A program made the translations under genes and the position numbers. This document shows, piece by piece, positions 1-13,780 of a stretch of 64,000 bases of DNA. The DNA comes from Streptomyces sp. NBC_01198 (GTDB lineage: Bacteria > Actinomycetota > Actinomycetes > Streptomycetales > Streptomycetaceae): contig NZ_CP108568.1 of the NCBI RefSeq assembly GCF_036010485.1, positions 3,184,001-3,248,000 on the forward strand. The letters are read 5' to 3'. The first letter of the stretch is position 1, and each line of letters opens with the position of its first letter. The notes beneath the pieces are model-generated. The model saw only the letters and a list, made by a program, of their open reading frames with translations. It was not told where the DNA came from and did no database searches.

Positions 1-634
<634 letters not shown>

Positions 635-672
635 GTGGCTCAGTCTTCTCTCGGTCTCGATGGGGGTGGTGA

Positions 673-1143
673 CTACCAGCGGTAGTGCGCGAAGGCCTTG
701 TTGGACTCGGCCATCTTGTGCGTGTCCTCGCGGCGCTTCACGGAGGCGCCGAGGCCATTGCTGGCGTCGAGGATCTCGTTCATCAGCCGCTCGGTCATGG
801 TCTTCTCGCGACGGGCGCGGGAGTACCCGACCATCCAGCGCAGCGCCAGGGTGTTCTGGCGGCCCGGACGGACCTCGACCGGCACCTGGTAGGTCGCGCC
901 GCCGACGCGGCGGGACTTGACCTCAAGGGTCGGCTTGATGTTCTCCAGAGCGCGCTTGAGCGTGATGACCGGGTCGGCGCCGGCCTTCTCGCGCACGCCC
1001 TCCAGAGCGCCGTACACGATGCGCTCGGCAGTGGAGCGCTTCCCGTGCAGGAGGATCTTGTTGACCAGCGACGTCACCAGCGGGGAGCCGTAAACCGGGT
1101 CGATGATGACCGGGCGCTTCGGGGCGGGGCCCTTACGAGGCAT
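673..1143 (-). CDS. rpsG: 30S ribosomal protein S7
   Basis: This encodes S7 (156 aa, the normal bacterial length), the primary assembly protein of the 30S head, which contacts 16S rRNA and the E-site tRNA. The N-terminus [11 protein letters not shown] and the segment [16 protein letters not shown] are family hallmarks, and the C-terminus ends FAHYRW. It follows rpsL after 2 bp, so the two are certainly co-transcribed and probably translationally coupled. fusA follows 38 bp later. Confidence 0.98.
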   Translation of the reverse strand: MPRKGPAPKRPVIIDPVYGSPLVTSLVNKILLHGKRSTAERIVYGALEGVREKAGADPVITLKRALENIKPTLEVKSRRVGGATYQVPVEVRPGRQNTLALRWMVGYSRARREKTMTERLMNEILDASNGLGASVKRREDTHKMAESNKAFAHYRW

Positions 1144-1145
1144 TC

Positions 1146-1517
1146 TTACTTCTCCTTCTTGGCGCCGTAGCGGCTGCGCGCCTGCTTACGGTTCTTGACG
1201 CCCTGCGTGTCGAGAGAGCCACGGATGATCTTGTAGCGGACACCCGGCAGGTCCTTCACACGACCGCCACGCACGAGCACGATCGAGTGCTCCTGCAGGT
1301 TGTGGCCCTCGCCCGGGATGTAAGCGGTGACCTCGATGCCACTGGTAAGGCGCACACGGGCGACCTTGCGCAGGGCCGAGTTCGGCTTCTTCGGGGTGGT
1401 CGTGTACACACGCGTGCAAACGCCACGTCGCTGCGGGGAACCCTTCAGCGCGGGCGTCTTGTTCTTCTCGACCTTGTCCTGCCGGCCCTTCCGGACCAGC
1501 TGCTGGATCGTAGGCAC
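1146..1517 (-). CDS. rpsL: 30S ribosomal protein S12
   Basis: This encodes S12 (123 aa), the decoding-centre protein. The start is a GTG at 1517 preceded by GGAG with a 5-nt spacer. The streptomycin-relevant residues are wild type: K43 within [12 protein letters not shown], and K88 within GGRVKDLPG. No resistance or rpsL-type antibiotic-overproduction substitution is present at these two positions. It is the first gene of the str operon, and its promoter should lie in the 296-bp gap upstream (1518-1813). Confidence 0.98.
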   Translation of the reverse strand: MPTIQQLVRKGRQDKVEKNKTPALKGSPQRRGVCTRVYTTTPKKPNSALRKVARVRLTSGIEVTAYIPGEGHNLQEHSIVLVRGGRVKDLPGVRYKIIRGSLDTQGVKNRKQARSRYGAKKEK

Positions 1518-1813
1518 CGTTTCTCCGGTTTCTGTGTGCCGATCTCGATAAATCTAACCTGGGGACCGACCCACGCGGTCGGGTGTGTCGCGGACCCCGC
1601 ACATCCCCGTCCACAAACGGAGCCGTGCGTATGTTTGGGTGTCGCGGCCTCGGTGCCCCCACGCGGTCACATGGCACGCGCGAGAACCCGGGCACACCCC
1701 AGGCACAAGGTCAGAGCCTACCTACCGCATCGGCTGCGGTCAAAACACCTGCATACGGGCCGGATTCCGGCCCCGCACAGCCCCCTGGCCGTCGACTGCC
1801 GGTCACCAGCCGG

Positions 1814-2275
1814 TCACGGTCCGGTGACCAGCAGCCCGTACACCACGAACAACCCCACGAACCCGGCGATGGTCAGATAGCCCAGGATCAGCCCGGCGAT
1901 GGCCAGCCCGTCGCCCTGCTGCCCGGTCCGCCGGATGCTGCTCCTGGCCATGTGGCCGAGGACCACCGCCGGAAGCGAGCTCAGGCCCCCGGTGATCGGA
2001 GCGCATATCCCGCAGACCAGCGACGCGATCGCCTGCCCGCTGGTCCCCTGGACCTGGGGCGGCAGCAGACCGTAGGGCGGCGCGCCGGCCACCATGCCCG
2101 GCGGCATCACCCGCGCCGGGATGTCCACGGTGACCTGGTCGAGCTCGCCGTACGTGCGGGCCTGGTACGCCCGCCCGATCCGGTCCTCGTACTCGGGCTG
2201 CGTGAGCCGCCCCTCGGTGAAGGCGTCCTTGAGGACGCTCACCGCTCTCTCCCGATCCGCATCCCCGGCAAGCAT
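1814..2275 (-). CDS. DUF1707 (SHOCT-like) membrane protein with DUF4190-type tail
   Basis: A 153-aa protein with two parts. Residues 1-50 (GDADRERAVSVLKDAFTEGR, then LTQPEYEDRIGRAYQARTYGEL) match the DUF1707 domain common in actinobacteria. Residues 80-153 hold two hydrophobic segments around a VLGHMARSSIRRTG loop, like DUF4190 proteins. The function is unknown; DUF1707 proteins are often small membrane proteins with a cytoplasmic helical N-domain. It lies alone between rpoC and the str operon on the same strand, 73 bp after rpoC. The start at 2275 (ATG) places DUF1707 at the very N-terminus, as is usual. Confidence 0.85.
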   Translation of the reverse strand: MLAGDADRERAVSVLKDAFTEGRLTQPEYEDRIGRAYQARTYGELDQVTVDIPARVMPPGMVAGAPPYGLLPPQVQGTSGQAIASLVCGICAPITGGLSSLPAVVLGHMARSSIRRTGQQGDGLAIAGLILGYLTIAGFVGLFVVYGLLVTGP

Positions 2276-2348
2276 GTCTCCATGATGCCGCAGAGCGGCC
2301 GCTCCGGAAGGGAGCGACCGCTCTGTGACGCGCTTGCTACGAACTGAT

Positions 2349-6248
<3,900 letters not shown>

Positions 6249-6304
6249 TGTGTCGTCAATCCCTCTCAGGGTTGATTCTCAAATGGTCTGAACGGGTCGT
6301 GGGG

Positions 6305-6342
6305 GCCGCCCGGGCTCCCCTTCCAACGGGGTCCCGGGCGGC
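6305..6342 (-). other. rpoB-rpoC intercistronic stem-loop
   Basis: The arm GCCGCCCGGG (6305-6314) pairs with CCCGGGCGGC (6333-6342), and inside it CCCC (6317-6320) pairs with GGGG (6328-6331) around the 7-nt loop TTCCAAC. This gives about 14 base pairs just after the rpoB stop. No T-run follows on the minus strand, so a full terminator is unlikely. An RNA-processing or stability element, or a weak pause, is more likely. Confidence 0.6.
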
Positions 6343-6348
6343 AACCCG

Positions 6349-9300
6349 TCAGACCTCTTCGACGCTGCTCGGCTCGCGCCGGGACAGGTCGATTCCGAGC
6401 TCTTCCGCGGCGCGGAACACGTCCTCGTCGGTGTCGCGCATCTCGATGGACATGCCGTCCGAGGACAGCACCTCCACGTTGAGGCAGAGCGACTGCATCT
6501 CCTTGATGAGCACCTTGAAGGACTCGGGAATGCCGGGCTCGGGGATGTTCTCGCCCTTGACGATGGCCTCGTAGACCTTCACGCGGCCGAGTACGTCGTC
6601 GGACTTGATGGTCAGCAGCTCCTGGAGGGCGTATGCGGCGCCGTACGCCTCCAGCGCCCACACCTCCATCTCGCCGAATCGCTGCCCGCCGAACTGCGCC
6701 TTACCGCCCAGCGGCTGCTGGGTGATCATCGAGTACGGACCGGTGGACCGGGCGTGCAGCTTGTCGTCCACCAGGTGGTGCAGCTTGAGGATGTACATGT
6801 AGCCGATGGAGATCGGCTCCGGGAACGGCTCGCCGGAGCGGCCGTCGAAGAGCCGGGCCTTGCCGGACGGCAGGACCATGCGGTCGCCGTCGCGGTTCGG
6901 CACCGTGGACTCGAAGAGTCCGCGGATCTCGTCCTCCCGGGCGCCGTCGAAGACCGGCGTCGCCACGTTGGTGCCGGGCTCGACCCGGTGGGCGTCGATC
7001 GCCTCCAGGCGGCGGGCCCATTCGTCGGCCACACCGGAGACGTCCCAGCCCTGCTTGGCGAGCCAGCCGAGGTGGATCTCCAGCACCTGTCCCGGGTTCA
7101 TCCGGGACGGGACGCCGAGCGGGTTGAGGATGATGTCGACGGGCGAGCCGTCCTCCAGGAACGGCATGTCCTCGACCGGCAGGATCTTGGAGATGACGCC
7201 CTTGTTGCCGTGGCGTCCGGCCAGCTTGTCGCCGTCGGTGATCTTGCGCTTCTGCGCCACGTACACGCGCACCAGCTGGTTCACACCGGGCGGCAGCTCG
7301 TCGCCCTCCTCGCGGTCGAAGACCCGGACGCCGATGATCTTGCCGACCTCGCCGTGCGGGACCTTGAGCGAGGTGTCACGGACCTCACGGGCCTTCTCGC
7401 CGAAGATCGCCCGCAGCAGCCGCTCCTCCGGGGTCAGCTCGGTCTCGCCCTTGGGCGTGACCTTGCCGACCAGGATGTCGCCGGCGACCACGTCGGCGCC
7501 GATCCGGATGATGCCGCGCTCGTCGAGGTCCGCGAGGACCTCCTCGGAGACGTTCGGGATGTCCCGGGTGATCTCCTCCGGGCCGAGCTTGGTGTCACGG
7601 GCGTCGACCTCGTGCTCCTCGATGTGGATCGAGGACAGGACGTCGTCCTGCACGAGGCGCTGCGACAGGATGATCGCGTCCTCGTAGTTGTGGCCCTCCC
7701 ACGGCATGAACGCGACCAGCAGGTTCTTGCCGAGCGCCATCTCGCCGGCCTCGGTCGACGGACCGTCGACCAGCACCTGGCCCACGACCACCCGGTCGCC
7801 CTCGTTGACGACGACCTTCTGGTTGAAGGAGGTGCCCTGGTTGGAGCGGGAGAACTTGGCCACCCGGTAGGTGGTGTACGTGCCGTCGTCGTTGGTCACC
7901 GTGACGTAGTCGGCGGAGACCTCCTGGACCACACCGTCCTTGTCGGCCTTGATCACGTCGCCGGCGTCGACCGCGCAGCGGTACTCCATGCCGGTGCCGA
8001 CCAGCGGCGCCTCGGCCTTGATCAGCGGCACGGCCTGGCGCATCATGTTCGCGCCCATCAGGGCACGGTTGGCGTCGTCGTGCTCAAGGAACGGGATCAT
8101 CGCGGTCGCGACCGACACCATCTGGCGCGGCGAGACGTCCATGTAGTCGACGTCGTCACCGGGGATGTAGTCGATCTCGCCGCCACGGCGGCGGACCAGC
8201 ACGCGGGACTCGGCGTACCGCATGTCCTCGGTCAGCGGCGCGTTGGCCTGCGCGATGACGAAGCGGTCCTCCTCGTCGGCGGTCAGGTAGTCCACGTCGT
8301 CGGTGACGACGCCCTCGACGACCTTGCGGTACGGCGTCTCGATGAAGCCGAACGCGTTGACCCGCCCGTAGGAGGCCAGCGAGCCGATCAGGCCGATGTT
8401 CGGGCCTTCCGGCGTCTCGATCGGGCACATCCGGCCGTAGTGGGACGGGTGCACGTCACGGACCTCGAAGCCGGCCCGCTCACGGGACAGACCACCGGGG
8501 CCGAGCGCGTTGAGACGGCGCTTGTGCGTCAGGCCCGACAGCGGGTTCGTCTGGTCCATGAACTGGGACAGCTGGCTGGTGCCGAAGAACTCCTTGATGG
8601 AGGCGACGACCGGCCGGATGTTGATCAGGGTCTGCGGCGTGATGGCCTCGACGTCCTGAGTGGTCATGCGCTCGCGCACAACGCGTTCCATCCGGGCCAG
8701 GCCCGTACGGACCTGGTTCTGGATCAGCTCGCCCACGTTGCGGATACGGCGGTTGCCGAAGTGGTCGATGTCGTCGGTCTCGACCATGATCGAGCGGCCG
8801 GACTCGCCGACCGTCTCGGTCTCACCGGCGTGCAGCTTCACCAGGTACTTGATCGTGGCGAGGATGTCGTCGGTGGTGAGCACGCCGGCGTCCAGCGGCT
8901 CGTCGGCGCCGAGCTTCTTGTTGACCTTGTAGCGGCCGACCTTCGCCAGGTCGTAGCGCTTGGGGTTGAAGTAGAGGTTCTCCAGCAGGGTCTGGGCGGC
9001 CTCCTTGGTCGGCGGCTCGCCCGGGCGCAGCTTGCGGTAGATGTCGAGCAGCGCGTCGTCCTGGCCCTGGGTGTGGTCCTTCTCCAGGGTGGCGCGCATC
9101 GACTCGTACTCGCCGAACTCCTCCAGGATCTGCTCGGTGCTCCAGCCCAGCGCCTTGAGCAGCACCGTGACCGACTGCTTGCGCTTGCGGTCGATGCGGA
9201 CACCGACCATGTCGCGCTTGTCGATCTCCATCTCCAGCCAGGCACCCCGGGAGGGGATGATCTTGGCGGAGAAGATGTCCTTGTCGGACGTCTTGTCGAT

Positions 9301-9834
9301 CGAGCTGTCGAAGTAGACGCCCGGCGAGCGGACCAGCTGCGAGACGACGACACGCTCGGTGCCGTTGATGCAGAAGGTGCCCTTGTTGGTCATCAGCGGG
9401 AAGTCGCCCATGAAGACCGTCTGGGACTTGATCTCGCCGGTCTCGTTGTTGGTGAACTCGGCGGTGACGAAGAGCGGCGCACCGTAGGTGAAGTCGCGCT
9501 CCTTGCACTCGTCCAGCGAGTTCTTCGGGGGCTCGAACCGGTGGTCACGGAACGTGAGCGACATCGACCCGGAGAAGTCCTCGATCGGGGAGATCTCCTC
9601 GAAGATCTCCTCAAGACCGGACTTCCTGGGGACGTCCTGCCCACTGTCCAGGGCCGCCTCGACCCGAGCCTTCCACGCGGCATTGCCGAGCAGCCAGTCA
9701 AAGCTCTCGGTCTGGAGCGCGAGGAGGTTCGGAACTTCGAGCGGTTCACGGATCTTCGCGAAAGAGATGCGCAGCGGAGCGGTGCTTGCGCCGTTGTTCG
9801 AATTGGTGGTCGAGGCGTTGCGCGAGGCGGCCAA
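6349..9834 (-). CDS. rpoB: DNA-directed RNA polymerase subunit beta
   Basis: This encodes the beta subunit (1161 aa) of core RNA polymerase. I chose the TTG at 9834 (protein starts with AASRNAS after the initiator) because GGAAGGA lies 7-8 nt upstream; a GTG at 9864 in the same frame has no ribosome-binding site and overlaps that element. The rifampicin pocket reads [20 protein letters not shown] and then [10 protein letters not shown]427 and H437 are wild type, and the residue equivalent to E. coli S531 is Asn442. [12 protein letters not shown] and [17 protein letters not shown] are also present. It has its own promoter at 9994-10022 and is followed by rpoC. Confidence 0.98.
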   Translation of the reverse strand: MAASRNASTTNSNNGASTAPLRISFAKIREPLEVPNLLALQTESFDWLLGNAAWKARVEAALDSGQDVPRKSGLEEIFEEISPIEDFSGSMSLTFRDHRFEPPKNSLDECKERDFTYGAPLFVTAEFTNNETGEIKSQTVFMGDFPLMTNKGTFCINGTERVVVSQLVRSPGVYFDSSIDKTSDKDIFSAKIIPSRGAWLEMEIDKRDMVGVRIDRKRKQSVTVLLKALGWSTEQILEEFGEYESMRATLEKDHTQGQDDALLDIYRKLRPGEPPTKEAAQTLLENLYFNPKRYDLAKVGRYKVNKKLGADEPLDAGVLTTDDILATIKYLVKLHAGETETVGESGRSIMVETDDIDHFGNRRIRNVGELIQNQVRTGLARMERVVRERMTTQDVEAITPQTLINIRPVVASIKEFFGTSQLSQFMDQTNPLSGLTHKRRLNALGPGGLSRERAGFEVRDVHPSHYGRMCPIETPEGPNIGLIGSLASYGRVNAFGFIETPYRKVVEGVVTDDVDYLTADEEDRFVIAQANAPLTEDMRYAESRVLVRRRGGEIDYIPGDDVDYMDVSPRQMVSVATAMIPFLEHDDANRALMGANMMRQAVPLIKAEAPLVGTGMEYRCAVDAGDVIKADKDGVVQEVSADYVTVTNDDGTYTTYRVAKFSRSNQGTSFNQKVVVNEGDRVVVGQVLVDGPSTEAGEMALGKNLLVAFMPWEGHNYEDAIILSQRLVQDDVLSSIHIEEHEVDARDTKLGPEEITRDIPNVSEEVLADLDERGIIRIGADVVAGDILVGKVTPKGETELTPEERLLRAIFGEKAREVRDTSLKVPHGEVGKIIGVRVFDREEGDELPPGVNQLVRVYVAQKRKITDGDKLAGRHGNKGVISKILPVEDMPFLEDGSPVDIILNPLGVPSRMNPGQVLEIHLGWLAKQGWDVSGVADEWARRLEAIDAHRVEPGTNVATPVFDGAREDEIRGLFESTVPNRDGDRMVLPSGKARLFDGRSGEPFPEPISIGYMYILKLHHLVDDKLHARSTGPYSMITQQPLGGKAQFGGQRFGEMEVWALEAYGAAYALQELLTIKSDDVLGRVKVYEAIVKGENIPEPGIPESFKVLIKEMQSLCLNVEVLSSDGMSIEMRDTDEDVFRAAEELGIDLSRREPSSVEEV

Positions 9835-9993
9835 GAGGGGGTCCTTCCGAGGGCTCGGACTCACTACGCGCGTACCGGTCCGCCCCTGAGGACCAGAAGA
9901 AAACCCTGATGACGGGCCTCTTCAGCAGCTCTCAGACGTGGGCATGCTCCTGGTGACGGGCCAGGCAGCAGCTAACAGGCAGCGCAAAGGGTC

Positions 9994-10022
9994 AGTGTAG
10001 CCACTTGGCACACTGATGTCCA
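9994..10022 (-). promoter_or_regulatory. rpoB promoter, HrdB/sigma-70 type
   Basis: On the minus strand, a -35 hexamer TGGACA (10022-10017) is followed by exactly 17 bases and a -10 hexamer TACACT (9999-9994). This is close to the actinobacterial vegetative consensus and lies 160 bp upstream of the rpoB TTG start. It explains how rpoBC can be expressed apart from rplJL even though the genes are collinear. Confidence 0.8.
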
Positions 10023-10365
10023 GAGCTGAGATTCGGAGTACCGAATCGTCGCCCCCTCTGCCTGTCTACGGGTCCCAGCCTCGGAACCTGGAACCGCATC
10101 CGTCAACGCTGCCGTCGTGCCGCGTCCTGCTGCATAGCCATGCATTCCCGCATCGCCGCCGATCCATGCATCGGACCTCGACCGAAGTCGGAGCCGATGG
10201 CCGACCGCTCGCGCGGCGCGTCCTGAGAATTGCGCGCCGCGTGCCATACGTCAAGGCCCCAGCCCCGCGGACCTGTTCGAGGACGTGCTCTCAGCAGGAG
10301 GGATCACCCTACCCGGCGGGTACGACAACGCCGGCACGGCCCGCCGGAAGGGCACGAACGACCGA

Positions 10366-10393
10366 GGGCGGCCACCCTTTCGGGTGGCCGCCC
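10366..10393 (-). terminator. Terminator downstream of rplL
   Basis: A perfect 12-bp stem GGGCGGCCACCC / GGGTGGCCGCCC closes on the tetraloop TTTC, about 90 bases after the rplL stop. No long T-run follows, as is common for streptomycete terminators. It separates rplJL transcription from the rpoB promoter. Confidence 0.75.
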
Positions 10394-10481
10394 TGCGGCG
10401 GGTGGAGCACAGGCTCCGCGGTCATACCGTGTCACCCGGTGCGGCCGACGGCCACACCGGGCAACGAGGTGTCACGCGGTG

Positions 10482-10868
10482 TTACTTGACCTCGACCGAG
10501 GCGCCGGCGGCCTTGAGCGCCTCGGCACCCTTGTCCGCGGCCTCCTTGGCGACCTTCTCCAGGACGGGCTTGGGGGCGCCGTCCACGAGGTCCTTGGCTT
10601 CCTTCAGGCCGAGCGAGGTCAGCTCACGCACGACCTTGATGACCTGGATCTTCTTGTCACCGGCGGCGGTGAGGATGACGTCGAACTCGTCCTGCTCCTC
10701 GACGGCCTCGGCCACCGGGGCACCCGGGCCCGCGACGCCGGCCGCGACGGGGGCGGCGGCGGTGACGTCGAACTTGTCCTCGAACGCCTTCACGAACTCG
10801 GCGAGCTCGATGAGGGTGAGGTTCTCGAACTGCGCGAGCAGGTCGTCCTGGCTGAGCTTGGTCGCCAT
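10482..10868 (-). CDS. rplL: 50S ribosomal protein L7/L12
   Basis: This encodes the L12 stalk protein (128 aa), which recruits translational GTPases and is present in several copies per ribosome. Residues 1-35 form the dimerisation and L10-binding domain ([20 protein letters not shown]). A short Ala/Gly/Pro hinge precedes the C-terminal domain with [18 protein letters not shown] and the GTPase-contacting [18 protein letters not shown]. The ATG at 10868 has GGAAGGA about 9 nt upstream. It follows rplJ after a 137-bp spacer that contains two stem-loops. Confidence 0.98.
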   Translation of the reverse strand: MATKLSQDDLLAQFENLTLIELAEFVKAFEDKFDVTAAAPVAAGVAGPGAPVAEAVEEQDEFDVILTAAGDKKIQVIKVVRELTSLGLKEAKDLVDGAPKPVLEKVAKEAADKGAEALKAAGASVEVK

Positions 10869-10942
10869 GATGGCGGTCCTTCCACTAATTCGGCAGGTGC
10901 CGGATGTACAAGTCGGCGGGCGTACGGTCGGCCCGCGTCGGC

Positions 10943-10990
10943 CGGTGCCCTGCGGCACCGACCTGCGACCGGTGCCTTGCGGCGCCGGTC
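10943..10990 (-). other. Two tandem stem-loops between rplJ and rplL
   Basis: Stem 1 pairs CGGTGCC (10943-10949) with GGCACCG (10954-10960) around CTGC. Stem 2 pairs GACCGGTGCC (10967-10976) with GGCGCCGGTC (10981-10990) around TTGC with one G-T pair. The hairpins are near copies of each other. They could act in mRNA processing or stability and favour higher output of rplL than rplJ, which is an inference. Confidence 0.6.
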
Positions 10991-11005
10991 ATCGTGCGAG
11001 CCGAA

Positions 11006-11542
11006 TTACTCGGCACCGCCCTGCTCGGCCTCGGCCTTCTTGGCACGAAGCGCCTCCGCGGTGCGGACGAACTTCGAGGGGAGCGCCTGGAAGAGCGCGG
11101 CAGCCTGCGACTGCTTGCCCTTCATGGCACCCGCCAGCTTGGCGAGCAGAACCTCGCGGGACTCGAGGTCCGCAAGCTTCTTGATCTCGTCGGCGGACAG
11201 CGCCTTGCCGTCAAGGACACCGCCCTTGATGACGAGAGCGGGGTTGTCCTTGGCGAAGTCGCGCAGACCCTTCGCCGCCTCGACCGGGTCACCGGTCACG
11301 AAGGCGACAGCAGACGGACCCGCGAACAGGTCGTCGAGCTGGTTGATCCCGGCCTCGTTGGCCGCGATCTTGGTCAGCGTGTTCTTCACCACGGCGTACG
11401 TGGCGTTCTCACCGAGCGAACGGCGCAGCGTCTTGAGCTGCGCCACGGTGAGACCGCGGTACTCGGTCAGCACGGCGGCGTTCGAGGAGCGGAACTGATC
11501 CGTCAACTCGGCAACCGCGGCAGCCTTGTCAGGCCTCGCCAT
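11006..11542 (-). CDS. rplJ: 50S ribosomal protein L10
   Basis: This encodes L10 (178 aa), which anchors L12 dimers to 23S rRNA to build the stalk. Family sequence includes [20 protein letters not shown] and [13 protein letters not shown]; the C-terminal helix that binds L12 ends in [12 protein letters not shown]. The ATG at 11542 is preceded by GGAAGGAGG. The gene has a long structured leader with an attenuator-like terminator and an element complementary to its own Shine-Dalgarno sequence, consistent with autoregulation by L10-L12. Confidence 0.98.
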   Translation of the reverse strand: MARPDKAAAVAELTDQFRSSNAAVLTEYRGLTVAQLKTLRRSLGENATYAVVKNTLTKIAANEAGINQLDDLFAGPSAVAFVTGDPVEAAKGLRDFAKDNPALVIKGGVLDGKALSADEIKKLADLESREVLLAKLAGAMKGKQSQAAALFQALPSKFVRTAEALRAKKAEAEQGGAE

Positions 11543-11551
11543 GAGTCTCGG

Positions 11552-11594
11552 CCTCCTTCCGGGGTGATTACGGACCGCACGGAATTGAAGGAGG
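11552..11594 (-). promoter_or_regulatory. Anti-Shine-Dalgarno hairpin masking the rplJ ribosome-binding site
   Basis: In the mRNA, CCTCCTTC (11594-11587) is perfectly complementary to GAAGGAGG (11559-11552), the core of the rplJ Shine-Dalgarno sequence. The two are separated by 27 nt. The segment GGTCACCTCCTTC also mimics the 3' end of 16S rRNA. Pairing would close the ribosome-binding site. Confidence 0.6.
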
Positions 11595-11602
11595 TGACCC
11601 GG

Positions 11603-11639
11603 CAAAAAACAAACGCCCCGGCGCAGGCGCACGGGGCGT
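11603..11639 (-). terminator. Intrinsic terminator (attenuator) inside the rplJ leader
   Basis: On the minus strand ACGCCCCG (11639-11632) pairs with CGGGGCGT (11620-11613); the 11-nt interval holds a further GCGC/GCGC stem. It is followed directly by TTTGTTTTTTG (11613-11603). A long T-run is rare in this GC-rich genome. It lies about 60 nt upstream of rplJ, so it should work as an attenuator. Confidence 0.75.
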
Positions 11640-11769
11640 GACTCCACGAAGCAACCTTCGGAGTCCATCCACGAATCACCTGCGCGGGCCGTCCGCATCC
11701 AGCGGATCCTTCGGTCGTCCCGCCCTTTTCGGGGCACGACGACGACCAGCGGTCTTTGGCTTCCCGGGA

Positions 11770-11799
11770 AGCGTACGGGACCGCGGCCCCGCGGGGCAA
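11770..11799 (-). promoter_or_regulatory. Probable rplJ promoter
   Basis: On the minus strand TTGCCC (11799-11794) and TACGCT (11775-11770) are separated by 18 bases. Initiation would fall near 11763, just before the recognisable start of the L10 leader. The -35 element lies inside the terminator hairpin of the upstream lipoprotein gene. Confidence 0.5.
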
Positions 11800-11818
11800 A
11801 TCGCCCGCGGGGCCGCGG
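11781..11818 (-). terminator. Terminator of the lipoprotein gene
   Basis: A perfect 15-bp stem (CCGCGGCCCCGCGGG at 11781-11795 with its complement at 11804-11818) closes an 8-nt loop, 14 bases after the lipoprotein stop codon. The loop and inner stem also contain the candidate -35 box of rplJ. Confidence 0.7.
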
Positions 11819-11831
11819 CTCGTGCTGGGCC

Positions 11832-12761
11832 TCAGTTGTCCTGCTGCTGCTCTTTCATCAGGTCGCCGAAGTCCTTGGAGTCGGACGCGGCCGGCGCCTC
11901 GGTGGTCACCGAGGTGCCGAAGTCCGAGTAGTAGGTCGTCGTCTTCATCGTGCCGGACTTGGTGTTCGCCGTGACGAGTGCCTCCACCGGCAGGTTGTCC
12001 TTCGACACCCACAGGTCGATCGTCTCCGAGGTGACGCCGGCCTTGGCGAGGGTGTCCCGCAGCTCCGACAGCTCGGCGGCGGTCAGATTCGGCACCTGCT
12101 TCCCGGTGAAGTCCTCGACGTCGACGGTGCTGGTGTAGTGGGTGGTCTGCACGCCCCTGACCGTCTGCGTGCCGACGGCCTTGCTGTCCGGCGAGGCCAG
12201 GGCCGCGTCGACACTCTTGACCGGGTTGTTGTTCTGGATCGTGTCCTTCAGGTACGAGCCCGCGCCACCGGTGAGCTTGGCCAGGTCGTCGTAGCTGTAC
12301 TTGATCCAGTGCCTGCCGCCGAGCTGCGTGGCCATGGTGGGCCCCATGTTCACGTAGTACGCGTCCGGCAGGTAGCGGGCGTCCATGGTGGTCGGCGCCC
12401 CCGCCTGACGCAGCGACTCGGCCACCGAGCCGCCGCTGTAGGCGAGCTTCATGGTGCCGGTCAGGCCATGCCCCCAGTCCAGCGCGCCCTTGCTGGTCAT
12501 CGTCATCGTCGTGCCGAGCGAGATGGTCGACTCGACCTTCGCCGAGTGCACGCCGGAGGCGGCCTTCTTCACCAGGTCCAGCGCGTCGACCGCGTGCGCC
12601 ACCCCTGACAGCGGCGACTTCGCCGTGGTGGTGGCGGTCCCCGCCGGCGTCGACGCCTTGTCGCCCCCGGACGCCGAGGATCCCAGCGGCCCGCAGGCCG
12701 CGAGCGCCAGCACCGACGTGGCGGCGACGACACCGGTCGCCGCACCCTTGATCCCACGCAT
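11832..12761 (-). CDS. Secreted lipoprotein, LppX/LprAFG-like
   Basis: A 309-aa lipoprotein precursor. The signal peptide ends in the lipobox LALAAC with the modified cysteine at residue 23, followed by a Ser/Thr/Gly-rich tether. The body ([20 protein letters not shown], then VETT-like beta strands such as [19 protein letters not shown]) resembles the LppX/LprG fold, whose members carry lipids across the mycobacterial envelope. A lipid-carrier role here is inferred from fold resemblance only. It sits between rplA and rplJ with its own terminator. The start is ATG at 12761. Confidence 0.85.
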   Translation of the reverse strand: MRGIKGAATGVVAATSVLALAACGPLGSSASGGDKASTPAGTATTTAKSPLSGVAHAVDALDLVKKAASGVHSAKVESTISLGTTMTMTSKGALDWGHGLTGTMKLAYSGGSVAESLRQAGAPTTMDARYLPDAYYVNMGPTMATQLGGRHWIKYSYDDLAKLTGGAGSYLKDTIQNNNPVKSVDAALASPDSKAVGTQTVRGVQTTHYTSTVDVEDFTGKQVPNLTAAELSELRDTLAKAGVTSETIDLWVSKDNLPVEALVTANTKSGTMKTTTYYSDFGTSVTTEAPAASDSKDFGDLMKEQQQDN

Positions 12762-12894
12762 CTTTCATCCCCCCTCGCGGGGAACAGTCGTCCCCGTGAA
12801 ACCAGCGGAACACTAACGCACGCCGCTGACAAGCCCGTGCGCCAGGTCGTCCGGCCCCCCGGGGGCAGGCGGACGGTGGTCCGGGGAACGCGAA

Positions 12895-12934
12895 ACGCCC
12901 CGCACCACCCGGTGGACCGGGTGGTGCGGGGCGT
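12895..12934 (-). terminator. Terminator downstream of rplA
   Basis: An 18-bp perfect stem (ACGCCCCGCACCACCCGG at 12895-12912 with its complement at 12917-12934) closes on the loop TGGA, 15 bases after the rplA stop. The minus strand then runs into TTTCGCG, only a short T-run. Confidence 0.8.
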
Positions 12935-12949
12935 ACGTTCGCCCGGGCG

Positions 12950-13675
12950 TCAGACCGACGCCGGGTCCTCCTCGACCAGCAGGTTGCGGGTGCGGTTGGG
13001 GTCGATCTGGATGCCGGGGCCCATGGTGGTGGACACGGCAGCCTTCTTGACGTAACGCCCCTTGGCGGCGGACGGCTTGAGCCGCAGGATCTCGTCCAGC
13101 GCCGCCGCGTAGTTCTCCACCAGGCGGGTCTCATCGAAGGAGACCTTGCCGATGATGAAGTGCAGGTTGGAGTGCTTGTCGACGCGGAACTCGATCTTGC
13201 CGCCCTTGATCTCGGTGACCGCCTTCGCCACGTCGGGCGTCACGGTGCCGGTCTTCGGGTTCGGCATCAGACCACGCGGGCCGAGGACGCGGCCGAGGCG
13301 GCCGACCTTGCCCATGAGGTCCGGGGTGGCGACGACGGCGTCGAAGTCCAGCCGGCCCTTCGCCACCTCGTCGATGAGTTCGTCGGAGCCGACGATGTCG
13401 GCTCCCGCGGCTTCCGCGGCCGCAGCACGGTCACCGGTCGCGAAGACCAGGACCCGGGCGGTCTTGCCGGTGCCGTGCGGAAGGTTCACGGTGCCACGGA
13501 CCATCTGGTCGGCCTTGCGCGGGTCCACACCCAGGCGGAAGGCGACCTCGACGGTCGAGTCGAACTTGGTGGTCGCGGTCTCCCGGGCGAGACGGACAGC
13601 CTCCAGGGGCGCGTACAGGCGCTCCTGGTCGATCTTGGCGTCCGCAGCGCGGAGAGACTTGCTGCGCTTGCTCAC
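12950..13675 (-). CDS. rplA: 50S ribosomal protein L1
   Basis: This encodes L1 (241 aa), the protein of the mobile L1 stalk at the ribosomal E site and a likely translational repressor of its own rplK-rplA mRNA. Typical sequence includes [35 protein letters not shown] and [12 protein letters not shown] chose the GTG at 13675 (protein starts with [12 protein letters not shown] after the initiator) because AGGAG lies 7 nt upstream. The 286-bp gap to rplK is filled by an unusual 88-bp tandem repeat. Confidence 0.97.
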   Translation of the reverse strand: MSKRSKSLRAADAKIDQERLYAPLEAVRLARETATTKFDSTVEVAFRLGVDPRKADQMVRGTVNLPHGTGKTARVLVFATGDRAAAAEAAGADIVGSDELIDEVAKGRLDFDAVVATPDLMGKVGRLGRVLGPRGLMPNPKTGTVTPDVAKAVTEIKGGKIEFRVDKHSNLHFIIGKVSFDETRLVENYAAALDEILRLKPSAAKGRYVKKAAVSTTMGPGIQIDPNRTRNLLVEEDPASV

Positions 13676-13780
13676 GTGCGTGCTCCTGTTGTCGTGACGG
13701 AGTCGTGGTGCGGGCCGAGCCGGCCCTTCCACAAGGGGGTGCGGTACCTGGCGGGCTGTTCAGGCCTCGCCTTTTCGCTC

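Larger units (their letters stand above)
9835..10481. other. Intergenic region between rplL and rpoB
   Basis: 647 bases with no convincing gene. It holds the rplL terminator (10366-10393) and the rpoB promoter (9994-10022), leaving an rpoB leader of roughly 150 nt. The remaining 340 bases between these two signals show no clear ribosome-binding site or family-like reading frame. A plus-strand open frame across 10016-10489 overlaps the end of rplL antisense and has no recognisable sequence. Confidence 0.7.
11543..11763 (-). promoter_or_regulatory. L10 (rplJL) autoregulatory leader
   Basis: About 220 nt of untranslated mRNA precede rplJ. The leader begins near GAAGCCAAAGACCGCTGG, which resembles the conserved start of known L10-leader RNAs, and continues through GACCGAAGGATCCGCTGG. 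It then reaches an intrinsic terminator (11603-11639) and an anti-Shine-Dalgarno segment. In known cases L10(L12)4 binds such a leader and lowers rplJL expression. The exact L10-binding kink-turn was not modelled here. Confidence 0.7.

Noticed and set aside
1146..1517. Streptomycin-resistance mutation in rpsL
   Set aside because: K43 and K88 are both wild type.
9835..9864. A GTG at 9864 as the rpoB start, adding ten residues
   Set aside because: The extension overlaps the GGAAGGA ribosome-binding site of the TTG at 9834, which gives the expected 1161-residue protein.
10016..10489. A 157-residue plus-strand frame in the rplL-rpoB gap
   Set aside because: No ribosome-binding site or recognisable sequence, it contains the rplL terminator, and it overlaps the rplL 3' end.
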